A stretch of DNA of 64,000 nucleotides from CAYMZZ01 sp044463125 (GCA_044463125.1 JBIQMS010000027.1:3580-67579); one strand, 5' to 3'. Numbered from the stretch's first letter, positions 1 through 8,995 are shown. Notes: generated by a model not told the origin, from the sequence alone. A program made the numbers and translations.

Positions 1-330
1 GCGGAGATGAAACATGGCCCCATCGCTCTGGTAGACGAAACCCTCCCAGTTGTTTTTATTGCCACCAAAGACCCCTATCATGAAAAAGTGGTGAGCAATA
101 TGCAGGAGATAAAGGCCAGAAAAGGACAGGTGATTTCCGTTATTACCGAAGGCGACGAACATTCACGGGAATTATCGAACGACGTGATGGAAATTCCCGA
201 AGCAGATGAAATTGTCGCTCCCATGCTGAGTGTGGTTCCTCTTCAGTTGCTGGCCTATTATATTGGTCTTGCACGCGGACTGGATGTGGACAAACCAAGA
301 AATCTCGCCAAATCCGTTACAGTAGAGTAA
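1..330 (+). CDS. glmS: Glutamine-fructose-6-phosphate aminotransferase, C-terminal fragment
   Basis: This is the last 109 residues of GlmS, which makes glucosamine-6-phosphate from fructose-6-phosphate and glutamine, the first step towards UDP-GlcNAc, peptidoglycan and LPS. The window starts inside the gene: the open frame runs back to base 1, so the internal ATG at 7 is not the start. The fragment is part of the second SIS (sugar isomerase) domain, with the HGPIALVDE segment near its beginning. It ends in the family's invariant C-terminal tail PRNLAKSVTVE, whose lysine contributes to the isomerase site. The N-terminal glutaminase domain lies outside the window. A hairpin follows the stop, and a DUF4954 gene comes next on the same strand. 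Confidence 0.96.
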   Translation, partial: AEMKHGPIALVDETLPVVFIATKDPYHEKVVSNMQEIKARKGQVISVITEGDEHSRELSNDVMEIPEADEIVAPMLSVVPLQLLAYYIGLARGLDVDKPRNLAKSVTVE

Positions 331-353
331 ATTTATACAAGCAACGCATAGCC

Positions 354-384
354 CAGCCCGTGCCCAATGGCCGGGCTTAGCTTT
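354..384 (+). terminator. Probable intrinsic terminator after glmS
   Basis: AGCCCG and CGGGCT arms (355-360 and 372-377) enclose an inner GCC/GGC stem with one bulged base. A short T-rich stretch, TAGCTTTT, follows. It lies between the glmS stop and the DUF4954 start, so the downstream gene may have its own promoter or depend on readthrough. Confidence 0.5.
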
Positions 385-412
385 TGATGCCAGAAACCTA
401 AGTGACTGCTAC

Positions 413-2614
413 ATGAACAATATTACGAAGACACCCTTAGCCCAATTGGGTTACCAATTCATCAAGACGGAATGGCTGCCACAGGGTAAAGACGAATATT
501 ATCTGCGCTATGAACAGAATCCTGATGCGGGTCCTTACCGTTCGCTCACACCGGATGAGATCGTAACCCTTACCCATAACGGAAATGTATCCGGCGACTG
601 GAGCAAGGTGCTGGTGCATGATGCCTTTGACCCTAATTTGGTGCAACAATGCAAGTTTTACGGGCTGGTACGAATTGGAAAGCTGGAGCCCTTTTACCTG
701 CAGTTTCATGACCTCCGGCTTCCCGTGGGATTATACAATAGCTGCATCATCAGTTGCGATATTGGCGACCATGTCGTTATCAACAATGTTAATTATCTCA
801 GTCATTATATCGTGGGTAATGAAGTGATGCTGGTGAATGTGAACGAAATGGAAGTGACCGACCGCGCCAAGTTTGGCAACGGCATCATCAAGGAGGGCGA
901 ATCGGAAGCCGTGCGGATATGGATGGAGCTTTGCAATGAAAACGCCGGCCGTAAAGTGCTGCTCTTCGATGGCATGCAAACAGGCGATGCCTGGCTTTGG
1001 ACCCGCTTCCGCGACGACGAAAAACTGATGGCCAGGCTTCAGGAATTCACCGAAAAGAAATTTGACCGCCGCCGTGGTTACTATGGAAAGATTGGCGACC
1101 GCAGTATCGTAAAGAATACGCGGATCGTGAAGGATTGCAGCATTGGAACCGATGCTTATATTAAGGGAGCCAATAAACTCAAGAACCTTACCATCAACTC
1201 TTCCGCCGACGCACCCACGCAGATTGGGGAAGGATGCGAAATGGTGAACGGCATCATTGGTTATGGATGCAAGGCTTTTTATGGCGTGAAAGCAGTGCGG
1301 TTTATTCTCGCCTCCCATTCGCAACTCAAATATGGCGCGCGGCTCATCAACTCTTTTCTCGGCGACAACTCCACCATATCCTGTTGCGAAGTGCTGAATT
1401 CCCTGATTTTTCCGGCGCATGAACAGCACCACAACAATTCATTTCTTTGCGCCAGCCTATTGGGCGGACAAAGCAATATGGCCGCGGGAGCCACCATTGG
1501 TTCCAATCATAATTCACGCGGCGCCGATGGTGAGCTAATTACAGGACGTGGATTTTGGCCGGGGCTTTGTGTAAGCCTTAAACATAATTCCAAATTTGCC
1601 AGCTATACCCTGATCGCCAAAGGCGATTTTCCCGCTGAACTGAATATTACCCTCCCCTTCAGCCTGGTAAGTAATGATCAAAGCCGCGACCGGCTGCTGA
1701 TTATGCCTGGCTATTGGTTTATGTACAATATGTACGCCCTGGCCCGCAATGTGCACAAATATGCGAGCCGCGATAAACGAGGCTTCAAGAATCAATACCT
1801 CGAGTATGAGTATCTGGCACCAGATAGCGTGAATGAACTTTTTGAAGGACTCGACTTTCTCGCACTTGCCGTGGGCGAATCCTTACAGAAAACGCCGAGC
1901 CGCAAGTTGCTGCCCGAAACATTGATGCAACAGGGACACAAGATTCTCCAGTCGAATACCAAACTCGACAAAAAAGAAATCCTGGCCCGCGGAGTAGAGA
2001 ACAGCAAGAGAAAAGTGCAACTGCTTAAAGTTTCTGAATCCTACCAGCTTTTCAGAGAATTGATTCGCTACTATGGCACCCTCCAGTTAATGGCATTTAT
2101 GGAGGCGGAAAAGAATTATTCCATAAAAAATATTATTCGCAAACTGGGCGAAGCAAAACGTGAGCACTTTGTGAACCTTGGGGGACAATTGATGCCATAT
2201 AGTTCCCTGCAACAATTAATCAAGGGCATCAAAAATGAATCAATCGGTAGCTGGGATGAAGTTCATGCCTATTATCATGATTGCAGCGATATTTATTTCC
2301 GGCAAAAGCAGGAGCATGCATTTGCCTCGCTGCTTGAAATAATGGGATGGAGCAACAAACAATTCACCGCCTCGCGACTCAAATCGCTCCTGAAGGAAGC
2401 GCTTAAAACGCGACGCTGGATGCAGGCCAATATCCGTGACTCAAGGGCCAAGGATTATGAAAACCCCTTCCGCCAGATGGTGTATGAAAGCCAGGCGGAA
2501 ATGGAAAAAGTGATTGGCAAACTGAGCGATAACAGCTTTATCCTGGCACAGGAAGAGGAAATGACTGCCTTTGAGGAGAAAGTGGAGAAATTGCGAAAAC
2601 TCATCAAGGAATAA
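413..2614 (+). CDS. DUF4954 family protein with left-handed beta-helix repeats
   Basis: A 733-residue cytoplasmic protein with no signal peptide or membrane segment. Residues about 105-145 and 230-400 hold imperfect hexapeptide-type repeats (for example IGDHVVINN, IGTDAYIKG, IGEGCEMVNG, AAGATIGSN), the pattern of left-handed beta-helix acyl/nucleotidyl-transferase folds such as the C-terminal half of GlmU. The remaining roughly 330 residues are mainly helical and charged. Length and sequence match the Bacteroidota family DUF4954, whose function is unknown as far as I know. It sits 82 nt downstream of glmS on the same strand, so a link to amino-sugar nucleotide metabolism is an inference from context and fold only. 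The ATG at 413 follows a non-coding gap and no better upstream start is seen. Confidence 0.85.
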   Translation: MNNITKTPLAQLGYQFIKTEWLPQGKDEYYLRYEQNPDAGPYRSLTPDEIVTLTHNGNVSGDWSKVLVHDAFDPNLVQQCKFYGLVRIGKLEPFYLQFHDLRLPVGLYNSCIISCDIGDHVVINNVNYLSHYIVGNEVMLVNVNEMEVTDRAKFGNGIIKEGESEAVRIWMELCNENAGRKVLLFDGMQTGDAWLWTRFRDDEKLMARLQEFTEKKFDRRRGYYGKIGDRSIVKNTRIVKDCSIGTDAYIKGANKLKNLTINSSADAPTQIGEGCEMVNGIIGYGCKAFYGVKAVRFILASHSQLKYGARLINSFLGDNSTISCCEVLNSLIFPAHEQHHNNSFLCASLLGGQSNMAAGATIGSNHNSRGADGELITGRGFWPGLCVSLKHNSKFASYTLIAKGDFPAELNITLPFSLVSNDQSRDRLLIMPGYWFMYNMYALARNVHKYASRDKRGFKNQYLEYEYLAPDSVNELFEGLDFLALAVGESLQKTPSRKLLPETLMQQGHKILQSNTKLDKKEILARGVENSKRKVQLLKVSESYQLFRELIRYYGTLQLMAFMEAEKNYSIKNIIRKLGEAKREHFVNLGGQLMPYSSLQQLIKGIKNESIGSWDEVHAYYHDCSDIYFRQKQEHAFASLLEIMGWSNKQFTASRLKSLLKEALKTRRWMQANIRDSRAKDYENPFRQMVYESQAEMEKVIGKLSDNSFILAQEEEMTAFEEKVEKLRKLIKE

Positions 2615-2742
2615 TAGCATTGTTGCTACCACAGCTGATTTTTTCTACATCACCTTCCCTTTCGCCAATGCGGTATTAGCTTTGGTTCTTATTGGGTTTA
2701 GGCAAACCAACTTTACGAAGAGTCTCATCTGAAAGTTGAGAT

Positions 2743-4842
2743 CTATTCCCTTTTGCTGAACCGAAGCCGTTCTATAAAAATGTTGCCGCGATAGAGAATA
2801 AGCAAATACTCCCCTGCCGGTAACCCGGCAACAGGTATCGCATAGTCCTTTTGCATCGCTGAGCCCTGGCGCTGCATCAGCCAATATTCCTTTCCATCCA
2901 AACCCAGGCAACGTATGTGAAAAGGTTGGGGACCACTTTGCCATCGAAGCCAGATCCGGTCGCCAGCAGGGTTCGGAAAGAGTATGGGTTGCTGAGAGCC
3001 CCTGCCATTCCATTTAATGTTGACCTGCTGGCTATAAACGGGCTCCATTCCCATCTCCCTGATTTCCAACACAAAAACAAATCCTCCCGGCTGACCCAGC
3101 TGGTAATAAGTTCTAAAATTTGATGTTGGCGGCGACAAGCGCAGCAAGCTATCCCAAATCCAATGAATTCGCCCAAATTGCCGCATACCTAATCGGAACC
3201 GCGTACCTGCTATTGGTCTTTCCGATAAGGCCCAGCTAAAATTGACCAATCCTGCTTCGTTTACCTGAGCTGTGAAAGATTGTAATCGTAATGGAAGTGG
3301 ATTAACGGAACCGTCGGCATGGCTACCCAGGGTAAAATATTGCAGGGAATGGGAAAGCGTGCCGGCATAAAGGGTACCGCTTATCCATGGCCCCTGGGCA
3401 CCCGATTGATCGAAACGGGCCCGACCTTTGGAAACCCATTGACCAGCTTCCCTGGAAGCTAATAGCAGGCTGCTGCTGTCCTTTACGAAACTGGCAAATC
3501 CCGCATGAACCGAAACCTGCTTCGGATGCACAGATGTCGCAGAATACAACTCCCAATATTCCACTGCACTTATATGGTCAAGTGAATCGGCCAGGGGCCC
3601 CGCCACACCCGCCGTGCTGTTGGGATTGGCGCGATAATACTGCGCGTAAAAACTATCAGTAGCGACGCCTTCGCCGTCAATACCAATAGGAGCGAATATG
3701 CCTCCTGTGCCGATGGGAAACACAAAGGGGCTCGCACCTATCCAACCCATTCTTCCCTCCACAAAACTGCTTGCTGAAGCATTGCTCACAGTTCGGGATG
3801 ACTGCATCACTAATGCCGCAGTCCCCTCTGTAATGACTTTGCCATTTTGCAAATCGAGGTGATAAGGTAGAAAAAGCGTGTCGGGCAAAAAAACACCTGC
3901 GGCATTATTAACAACAAGGCTGATTTTTCCCGTCCATTGGCCCTTACCCGAAATTGTTTGCGGACTGGTCCCCCGCATTTGCCAGGTAGATAATTCAGTG
4001 GTGCCTGTTTGAAGAATGGCTCCATCGCAATGAAGATCGCCAGCAAGCCAGATAGCGGATGGGTTTACGCCATTGGCTATATTGAATCGGCCTCCTGAGT
4101 CGATAATACAATCGCCGGCAATTTCAATCTGGCTCACATTACTTCCATAACTAAATAGCGCGGCTGATTTGATATGCAGTACTGATCGCACCTGCAAAGG
4201 ATTGATACCCGCACCTGTATAGGTTTTGTTGACGCCCGCGGCACCGGCGGAAAAAACAAGATGGCCATATATCCGATTGCTCACAGAAACGGTGTAGGCC
4301 GCGGCACCGGGCACATCAAACTCGAATATGCCCTCCTCTGTCCCGGCATCTACTGCCAACCGTGACACCAGTCCGGTAGTATGGCCCCTTTCTGTCCGAT
4401 GAATATAATGGCCACCATTTTCAATCCGGAAAAAGCCTTCACCGGATACGGATACCGGCGTACCATTGGCGGCGCCGGAATTATTAATGAATGTAGCGCG
4501 GTTCCCAATAATGATGGCCGCCCCTTCTCCACTAGCCTGAAAAGCAGGTGAAACAGTATTGGCATTCGGCAGCAACAATGTAATGCTGTCGGAAAATCCG
4601 GGCATCAGATGCAGTTGATGGACAACCACCAGCGTATCGCCTGCTGGCAATTGAACGGTATAGTTACCCTGCACATAACTGTGATCCATCAGCACCTCAT
4701 CTTCGGGGCCAGGAACCTGGTTGTTCTCCCAGTTCAGGGGATCCGACCAAAAACCATTAGCCGCCTCACCATCCCATCGGAGCTGTGCACCTGCCAGCAT
4801 GGGAATAAAGAATACCCACAGTAAACAATACATCTTACGCAT
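2743..4842 (-). CDS. Secreted protein with type IX secretion C-terminal sorting domain
   Basis: A 699-residue exported protein. The N-terminus is a signal peptide (MRKMYCLLWVFFIPMLAGAQ) with a likely cleavage after AQ. The central 550 residues are rich in Gly, Ser, Thr and Asn with beta-strand periodicity (WSDPLNWENNQVPGPEDEV near the start, then repeated hydrophobic strands). This resembles the repetitive beta-solenoid region of large Bacteroidota surface proteins. The last 75 residues (PILFPNPAGDRIWLRW through a GLPAGEYLLIL segment to a basic end) form a type A sorting domain, so the protein should be carried across the outer membrane by the type IX system. No catalytic motif is recognised. 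It is convergent with the DUF4954 gene. Confidence 0.85.
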   Translation of the reverse strand: MRKMYCLLWVFFIPMLAGAQLRWDGEAANGFWSDPLNWENNQVPGPEDEVLMDHSYVQGNYTVQLPAGDTLVVVHQLHLMPGFSDSITLLLPNANTVSPAFQASGEGAAIIIGNRATFINNSGAANGTPVSVSGEGFFRIENGGHYIHRTERGHTTGLVSRLAVDAGTEEGIFEFDVPGAAAYTVSVSNRIYGHLVFSAGAAGVNKTYTGAGINPLQVRSVLHIKSAALFSYGSNVSQIEIAGDCIIDSGGRFNIANGVNPSAIWLAGDLHCDGAILQTGTTELSTWQMRGTSPQTISGKGQWTGKISLVVNNAAGVFLPDTLFLPYHLDLQNGKVITEGTAALVMQSSRTVSNASASSFVEGRMGWIGASPFVFPIGTGGIFAPIGIDGEGVATDSFYAQYYRANPNSTAGVAGPLADSLDHISAVEYWELYSATSVHPKQVSVHAGFASFVKDSSSLLLASREAGQWVSKGRARFDQSGAQGPWISGTLYAGTLSHSLQYFTLGSHADGSVNPLPLRLQSFTAQVNEAGLVNFSWALSERPIAGTRFRLGMRQFGRIHWIWDSLLRLSPPTSNFRTYYQLGQPGGFVFVLEIREMGMEPVYSQQVNIKWNGRGSQQPILFPNPAGDRIWLRWQSGPQPFHIRCLGLDGKEYWLMQRQGSAMQKDYAIPVAGLPAGEYLLILYRGNIFIERLRFSKRE

Positions 4843-5006
4843 GGTATGGATGTTCGTTCCTGCAGGTGTACTGGTGATAAGGCAAATCTACAACCGAGGG
4901 TGGCGAAAACCTTGGGAAAAAAACAGAAGATATCGGGAAAAACAACGGCAGAATCCGTTGAAAAACGGATGGCTGTTGCACAAATCTTTCAACAGGATTC
5001 CTTACC

Positions 5007-6320
5007 TTATTTTTTCCGGAAGAATATCCGGATAGGCACACCGGTCAAATCAAATTGCTGGCGCAATTGATTCTCGAGGTAATTGCGATAGGGTGTTTTA
5101 ATATCGTCGGGAAAATTGCAGAAAAAGGCAAAAGAAGGCGTGGCCGTGGGTAACTGTGTTACGAATTTTATCTTTACCTGGTGGCCCCTCACTACCGGGG
5201 CATGGTATTGCTCCACTGCCTTCAACATTACATCATTCAGTTTGGAGGTGGGTATCTTGCGGCGGCGGTTCTCGTATACTTCCAGGGCTGCTTCCACTGC
5301 TTTAAATATCCGGGTCTTTTCTTTCGCGGAAATAAAGAGAATGGGAACATCATTGAAAGGTGCCAGCCTCCGCTTCAGCTCCTCTGCATAATCGCGCGCG
5401 GTATTGGTTTCTTTTTTCAACAGGTCCCATTTGTTTACCAGTACCACCACGCCCTTGCCTTTTCTTGCGGCCAGGCTATAGATATTCAGGTCCTGCTGGG
5501 TAATTCCTTTCTCCGCATCGAGGAGCAGCAGGCATACATCGGCTTCATCCAGCGCCTTGATCGCACGGATCACGCTGTAAAATTCCAGGTCTTCATGCAC
5601 TTTGGTTTTACGGCGGATACCGGCGGTATCGATCAGGACAAATTCTTTTTGAAAGAGGTTATAATGGGTGTGAATGGTATCGCGGGTGGTGCCGGCGATA
5701 TCACTTACAATAGTCCGCTCCTGCCCTATCAGGGCATTGAGCAGGGATGATTTGCCTACATTGGGTTGCCCGATGATGGCAAATTTGGGCAGGGCCTGCT
5801 CATCTTCTTCTTCCTCCTCTGGAGCAGGAGGCATCAGTTCCGTCAACGCATCGAGCAACTCGCCCGTTCCGCTTCCGCTGGCGGCAGCGAGGAAGAAAAT
5901 TTGATCGAATCCCATGCTGTAAAACTCCATCGCTTCCAGCATGCGATCGTTATTATCTACTTTATTGACCGTTAGAAAAACGGGTTTGGTACTACGGCGC
6001 AAGACATCGGCCATACTATCATCCAGATCCGTGCGGCCGGTTTGGGCATCCACCATAAAGATGATGGCATCGGCTTCCTCCACCGCGATCAATACCTGCC
6101 GCGCGATTTCTTTCTCAAACACGTCTTCACTACCGGCCACAAACCCCCCCGTGTCTACCACGTTAAAGGTTTTGCCATTCCAGTCGGCCACACCATACTG
6201 GCGATCGCGCGTAACGCCACTTACATCATCTACAATAGCCTTGCGCTGCTCCAGCAAGCGATTGAAGAATGTGCTTTTTCCCACATTGGGCCGACCGACG
6301 ATTGCGACTGTGAATGACAT
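5007..6320 (-). CDS. der: Ribosome assembly GTPase Der (EngA)
   Basis: Der is the double-GTPase needed for 50S subunit maturation. At 437 residues it has the usual length. The first G domain starts GRPNVGKST (residues 9-17) with DTGGF and NKVD motifs. The second has GQPNVGKSS, DTAGI and NKWD, and an acidic EEEEEDE linker joins them. The C-terminal KH-like domain follows and ends in FFRKK. The start is fixed by the family N-terminus MSFTVAIVGRPNVGKST. It lies downstream of era on the same strand, separated by a 276-nt gap with inverted heptad repeat arrays. The two GTPase genes may therefore be co-transcribed, with the repeats inside the message. Confidence 0.97.
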   Translation of the reverse strand: MSFTVAIVGRPNVGKSTFFNRLLEQRKAIVDDVSGVTRDRQYGVADWNGKTFNVVDTGGFVAGSEDVFEKEIARQVLIAVEEADAIIFMVDAQTGRTDLDDSMADVLRRSTKPVFLTVNKVDNNDRMLEAMEFYSMGFDQIFFLAAASGSGTGELLDALTELMPPAPEEEEEDEQALPKFAIIGQPNVGKSSLLNALIGQERTIVSDIAGTTRDTIHTHYNLFQKEFVLIDTAGIRRKTKVHEDLEFYSVIRAIKALDEADVCLLLLDAEKGITQQDLNIYSLAARKGKGVVVLVNKWDLLKKETNTARDYAEELKRRLAPFNDVPILFISAKEKTRIFKAVEAALEVYENRRRKIPTSKLNDVMLKAVEQYHAPVVRGHQVKIKFVTQLPTATPSFAFFCNFPDDIKTPYRNYLENQLRQQFDLTGVPIRIFFRKK

Positions 6321-6347
6321 GATTGATTTTTTGATTAGCTGATTGAC

Positions 6348-6403
6348 GTGAATCGTGAGGCGTGAGACGTGAGACGTGAGACGTGAATCGTGAATCGTGA
6401 GGC
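6348..6403 (+). repeat. Heptanucleotide tandem array, GTGARNC unit (8 units)
   Basis: Eight consecutive 7-mers in perfect phase from 6348: GTGAATC, GTGAGGC, three copies of GTGAGAC, two GTGAATC and GTGAGGC. The array starts 28 nt upstream of the der ATG. Its complement occurs as the array at 6550-6598, so the two can pair across about 145 nt of unique sequence. Confidence 0.95.
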
Positions 6404-6524
6404 GCGGTGAACTCTCGTTTAAAAAAGATACCGATCACCTGAAAATACCCGAACAAGATCACATACCCCATCCGTTCCCTAACCGCACAATTTCCTATTT
6501 CAACACCAACCTATCCTAATTAAG

Positions 6525-6598
6525 TTAAACTTTAAACTCTAAACTCCCTCACGCCTCACGCCTCACGATTCACGATTCACGCCTCACGCCTCACGCTC
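6525..6598 (-). repeat. Heptad arrays (TTAAACT and CACGNNT units) ending at the era stop codon
   Basis: First come three 7-mers of type TTAAACT/CTAAACT at 6525-6545. After a 4-nt break there are seven 7-mers of type CACGCCT/CACGATT at 6550-6598. The second block is the inverted form of the array at 6348-6403. Its last unit (6592-6598) overlaps the era stop codon (TGA on the minus strand, 6597-6599), so the end of era is built from repeat sequence. Confidence 0.93.
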
Positions 6599-7463
6599 AA
6601 TACCCATACTCCCGCAAATACAACTCATTGTCCCTCCACTTCGGCTTCACTTTCACGAACAATTCCAAAAATACTTTTTGTTGCAGAAATGCTTCAATAT
6701 CCTGGCGGGCTGCTGTCCCGATCTTCTTGATCATACTTCCCTTTTCGCCTATCAGGATCATCTTCTGTGTTTCGCGGTTCACGATGATGTCGGCGACAAT
6801 CTTGACCAGGCTTTGCTTTTCTTGAAACTCCCGCACCAGCACGGTGGTGTGGTAAGGTATTTCGTCGCCGCAAAGCTCATAAATTTTCTCCCTGATCATT
6901 TCGCCCACGAAAAAGCGGCTGGGAAGGTCACTCAATTCGTCGGTAGGATAGAAGGGTTCGCCTTCGGGCAGCCATTCCAGAACCGGAGCCAGGAATTCAG
7001 CGGGGGTAATTCCGGCTATTGCTGAAATCCGCATCACTTTTTTGCAATAGGGTTTGGCGGAGAAAAAGATTTCCGCTTCCCGAACATGCGCTTCGTTGGC
7101 CCTGTCGATCTTGTTCAAAACCACGATGGCCGGTACTTTCAAGCGAAGGGCTTCAAACACTTCATGGGAAGCCTGCCAGTCGTCGTTCACATCTACCAGC
7201 AAAAGGGCCAGGTCCGCGTCTTCCAAAGCTCCCTTCACCGCCAGCATCATTTTTTCATGCAGCTTATAGCGGGGGTCAATAATGCCGGGCGTATCGGAAA
7301 GAATCACCTGGTAATCCTCGCCACTCAAAATTCCTTTGATGCGGTGCCGGGTGGTTTGTACTTTATGGGATACAATGGCCAGCTTCTCCCCGATCAATGC
7401 GTTGAGCAGGGTGCTCTTGCCCGCGTTGGGCCGGCCAAAAATATTCACAAAGCCGACTTTCAT
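6597..7463 (-). CDS. era: Ribosome assembly GTPase Era
   Basis: Era binds the 3' end of 16S rRNA and assists 30S maturation. The 288-residue protein has the normal length. The P-loop is GRPNAGKST (residues 10-18), followed by switch II DTPG and specificity motif NKID. The C-terminal KH domain carries the RNA-binding signature GEKGSMIKKIG and ends LREYGY. The start is supported by the typical MKVGFVNIFGRPNAGKST. The stop codon lies within a heptad repeat array. The initiator tRNA gene lies upstream on the same strand, but it has its own terminator. Confidence 0.97.
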   Translation of the reverse strand: MKVGFVNIFGRPNAGKSTLLNALIGEKLAIVSHKVQTTRHRIKGILSGEDYQVILSDTPGIIDPRYKLHEKMMLAVKGALEDADLALLLVDVNDDWQASHEVFEALRLKVPAIVVLNKIDRANEAHVREAEIFFSAKPYCKKVMRISAIAGITPAEFLAPVLEWLPEGEPFYPTDELSDLPSRFFVGEMIREKIYELCGDEIPYHTTVLVREFQEKQSLVKIVADIIVNRETQKMILIGEKGSMIKKIGTAARQDIEAFLQQKVFLELFVKVKPKWRDNELYLREYGY

Positions 7464-7484
7464 GAGTGTGCCTCCGGAAGATCT

Positions 7485-7516
7485 GAAATAAAAGAGGGCA
7501 AGATCGCTCTTGCCCT
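7485..7516 (-). terminator. Intrinsic terminator of the initiator tRNA transcript
   Basis: A 9-bp perfect stem (AGGGCAAGA at 7495-7503, TCTTGCCCT at 7508-7516) has a TCGC loop. Read on the minus strand it is followed by CTTTTATTTC. It lies 7 nt past the 3' end of the tRNA and before the era start at 7463. Confidence 0.7.
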
Positions 7517-7523
7517 GGGTTTG

Positions 7524-7595
<72 letters not shown>

Positions 7596-7605
7596 ATGTG
7601 GGGTG

Positions 7606-7637
7606 CAAAGGTAAGGGGATTCTCCTCTCCTGCCAAA
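7606..7637 (-). promoter_or_regulatory. Bacteroidota housekeeping promoter of the tRNA gene
   Basis: On the minus strand a -33 box TTTG (7637-7634) is followed after 20 nt by a perfect -7 box TACCTTTG (7613-7606). Transcription would start a few bases upstream of the tRNA 5' end at 7595. Both boxes and the spacing fit the known Bacteroidota sigma-70 consensus TTTG-N19-21-TAnnTTTG. Confidence 0.72.
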
Positions 7638-7710
7638 TAATCGCTCAAAATATATTGGGCATGAATTTCGTTGTAAAGAAACTATTCACTCAAAAACCTA
7701 AACCCCGGAT

Positions 7711-8115
7711 ATGAAACAACATTTGATCGCCGGATTGGCCCTCCTGTTACTCACAACTTCCTGTAAAAAGGACGATGACGATGGTTGCGACATTAATACG
7801 AATACCATCGCCGGCACTTATACCCTGCAGACGCTGACCGTTTCCGGCATTGACGCCAGGGATGTATTTTTTGATGACTGTGAACAGGATAATGAGATTG
7901 TACTGAATGCCAATGGCACTTATCAGTCGGTGGATGCGGGTGTGGCCTGCGACCCTCCAGGCAATGCTTCCGGTAACTGGAACCTTTCCGGCAACCTGCT
8001 GAGTATCGACTTATTTCCAGAAACGCTGACCCTGGAAGATTTTGATTGTACCAACCTACGGGGTTCTGCAACCTATATGAGCCAGGAAATAAAAGTAACC
8101 CTCCGCAAAAAATAG
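7711..8115 (+). CDS. Small lipoprotein, lipocalin-like fold
   Basis: A 134-residue exported lipoprotein. A hydrophobic signal ends in lipobox TTSC (cysteine 18), followed by KKDDDDG, an acidic stretch typical of Bacteroidota lipoproteins sent to the outer membrane. The body has alternating beta-strand segments with the elements IAGTYTLQTL, NANGTYQS, SGNWNLSGNLLSID and KVTLRKK. This pattern matches the lipocalin-like/DUF5004 group of small Bacteroidota lipoproteins. Ligand and role are unknown. It is monocistronic and ends at a strong hairpin. Confidence 0.75.
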   Translation: MKQHLIAGLALLLLTTSCKKDDDDGCDINTNTIAGTYTLQTLTVSGIDARDVFFDDCEQDNEIVLNANGTYQSVDAGVACDPPGNASGNWNLSGNLLSIDLFPETLTLEDFDCTNLRGSATYMSQEIKVTLRKK

Positions 8116-8143
8116 CGGCACCTCTTTCTTTCTGCCCCCTTAA

Positions 8144-8199
8144 CTACTTTAAACAGTAAAGCCGAATGCTGGAGCATTCGGCTTTACTGTTTAAAGTAG
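8144..8199. terminator. 27-bp perfect inverted repeat, bidirectional terminator
   Basis: The arms at 8144-8170 and 8173-8199 are exact complements over 27 bp with only two bases between them. The repeat lies between two convergent genes (lipoprotein on plus, DUF2807 on minus). AT-rich outer arms flank a GC-rich centre (GCCGAATGCT/AGCATTCGGC), so either strand gives a hairpin with a U-rich 3' side. A shared terminator is the simplest reading. Confidence 0.8.
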
Positions 8200-8202
8200 G
8201 TC

Positions 8203-8916
8203 TTACCGTTTAGCCACCGTGCTGGCACCGCTGGCCTTGAGTTCGCGGATCGTCGCATCGCCCCGATAATAAATATCGCTGGCGCCACTGGCCCTCACCG
8301 ATAATTCTTTTTGAACGGTGATACGAATATCGCTGGCTCCACTGGCTTCCGCTTCGCAATATTGAATGGCCAGATCATAGCCCTTGAAATTGCTGGCTCC
8401 GCTGGCATCAATCTTCAGGTTTTGAATTTTACCGGTGAGCCGGGCATCGGATGCACCGCTCTGGTTGATCCGGGCTTCCTCAAATTCCACATTGCCTTTA
8501 AGATCGCTGGCGCCTGAAAGCAGAATGCCGGCAGTGCCTGCTTTCCAGGTATCCATCAACTGCGCATCGGTGGCGCCATGCAGGGTAAGCGAATTCAGCG
8601 ACTTATAGGATATATAAGCCCTGAGCCGCATATTGCGGGTATTCCAGTACTTTGATTTTGCCTTGAGGTCGATATGCAATACACCATTCACCACTTTAAC
8701 GGTAATGTCTTTGATGTATTCATTTTTTGAAGCACTAACGCCCACAGACTCCTCCGTGCCTTTGGTGAGGTAAACATCGAAACCGCCCGATACTTCCACG
8801 CCGGTGAAACCGGAAACATGCCTCAATTCCACATTCTCGTCCTTGATGGTAGTTTGGGCTTGAGTTGCAGCCTGAAGTAGAAGAATAGCGGCCAACACTC
8901 CTATAATTTTCCGCAT
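8203..8916 (-). CDS. Head-GIN domain (DUF2807) exported protein
   Basis: A 237-residue protein with an N-terminal signal peptide ending near TQAQ. It then holds a run of short beta-strand repeats built around GAS/SGASD motifs: SGASDLKG, SGASDARL, SGASNFKG, SGASDIRI, SGASDIYY and a final SGAST. This is the ladder typical of the DUF2807 (putative auto-transporter adhesin head GIN) family, which folds as a right-handed beta-solenoid. It is probably periplasmic or surface exposed. The function of the family is not established. The stop codon lies 4 nt from the shared terminator hairpin. Confidence 0.88.
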   Translation of the reverse strand: MRKIIGVLAAILLLQAATQAQTTIKDENVELRHVSGFTGVEVSGGFDVYLTKGTEESVGVSASKNEYIKDITVKVVNGVLHIDLKAKSKYWNTRNMRLRAYISYKSLNSLTLHGATDAQLMDTWKAGTAGILLSGASDLKGNVEFEEARINQSGASDARLTGKIQNLKIDASGASNFKGYDLAIQYCEAEASGASDIRITVQKELSVRASGASDIYYRGDATIRELKASGASTVAKR

Positions 8917-8987
8917 AGCTGATACATTTTATGCTGTAATACGGGAGGGTTAAGAAAATGTTACAGGCCGTTTGATTTTTTTTGGCT

Positions 8988-8995
8988 TAATTTTG
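8988..8995 (+). promoter_or_regulatory. Candidate -7 box upstream of the TPP riboswitch
   Basis: TAATTTTG matches the TAnnTTTG consensus exactly and would start transcription about 30 nt before the riboswitch. A TTTG lies only 13 nt upstream (8971-8974), closer than usual, so the -33 element is uncertain. Confidence 0.45.
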
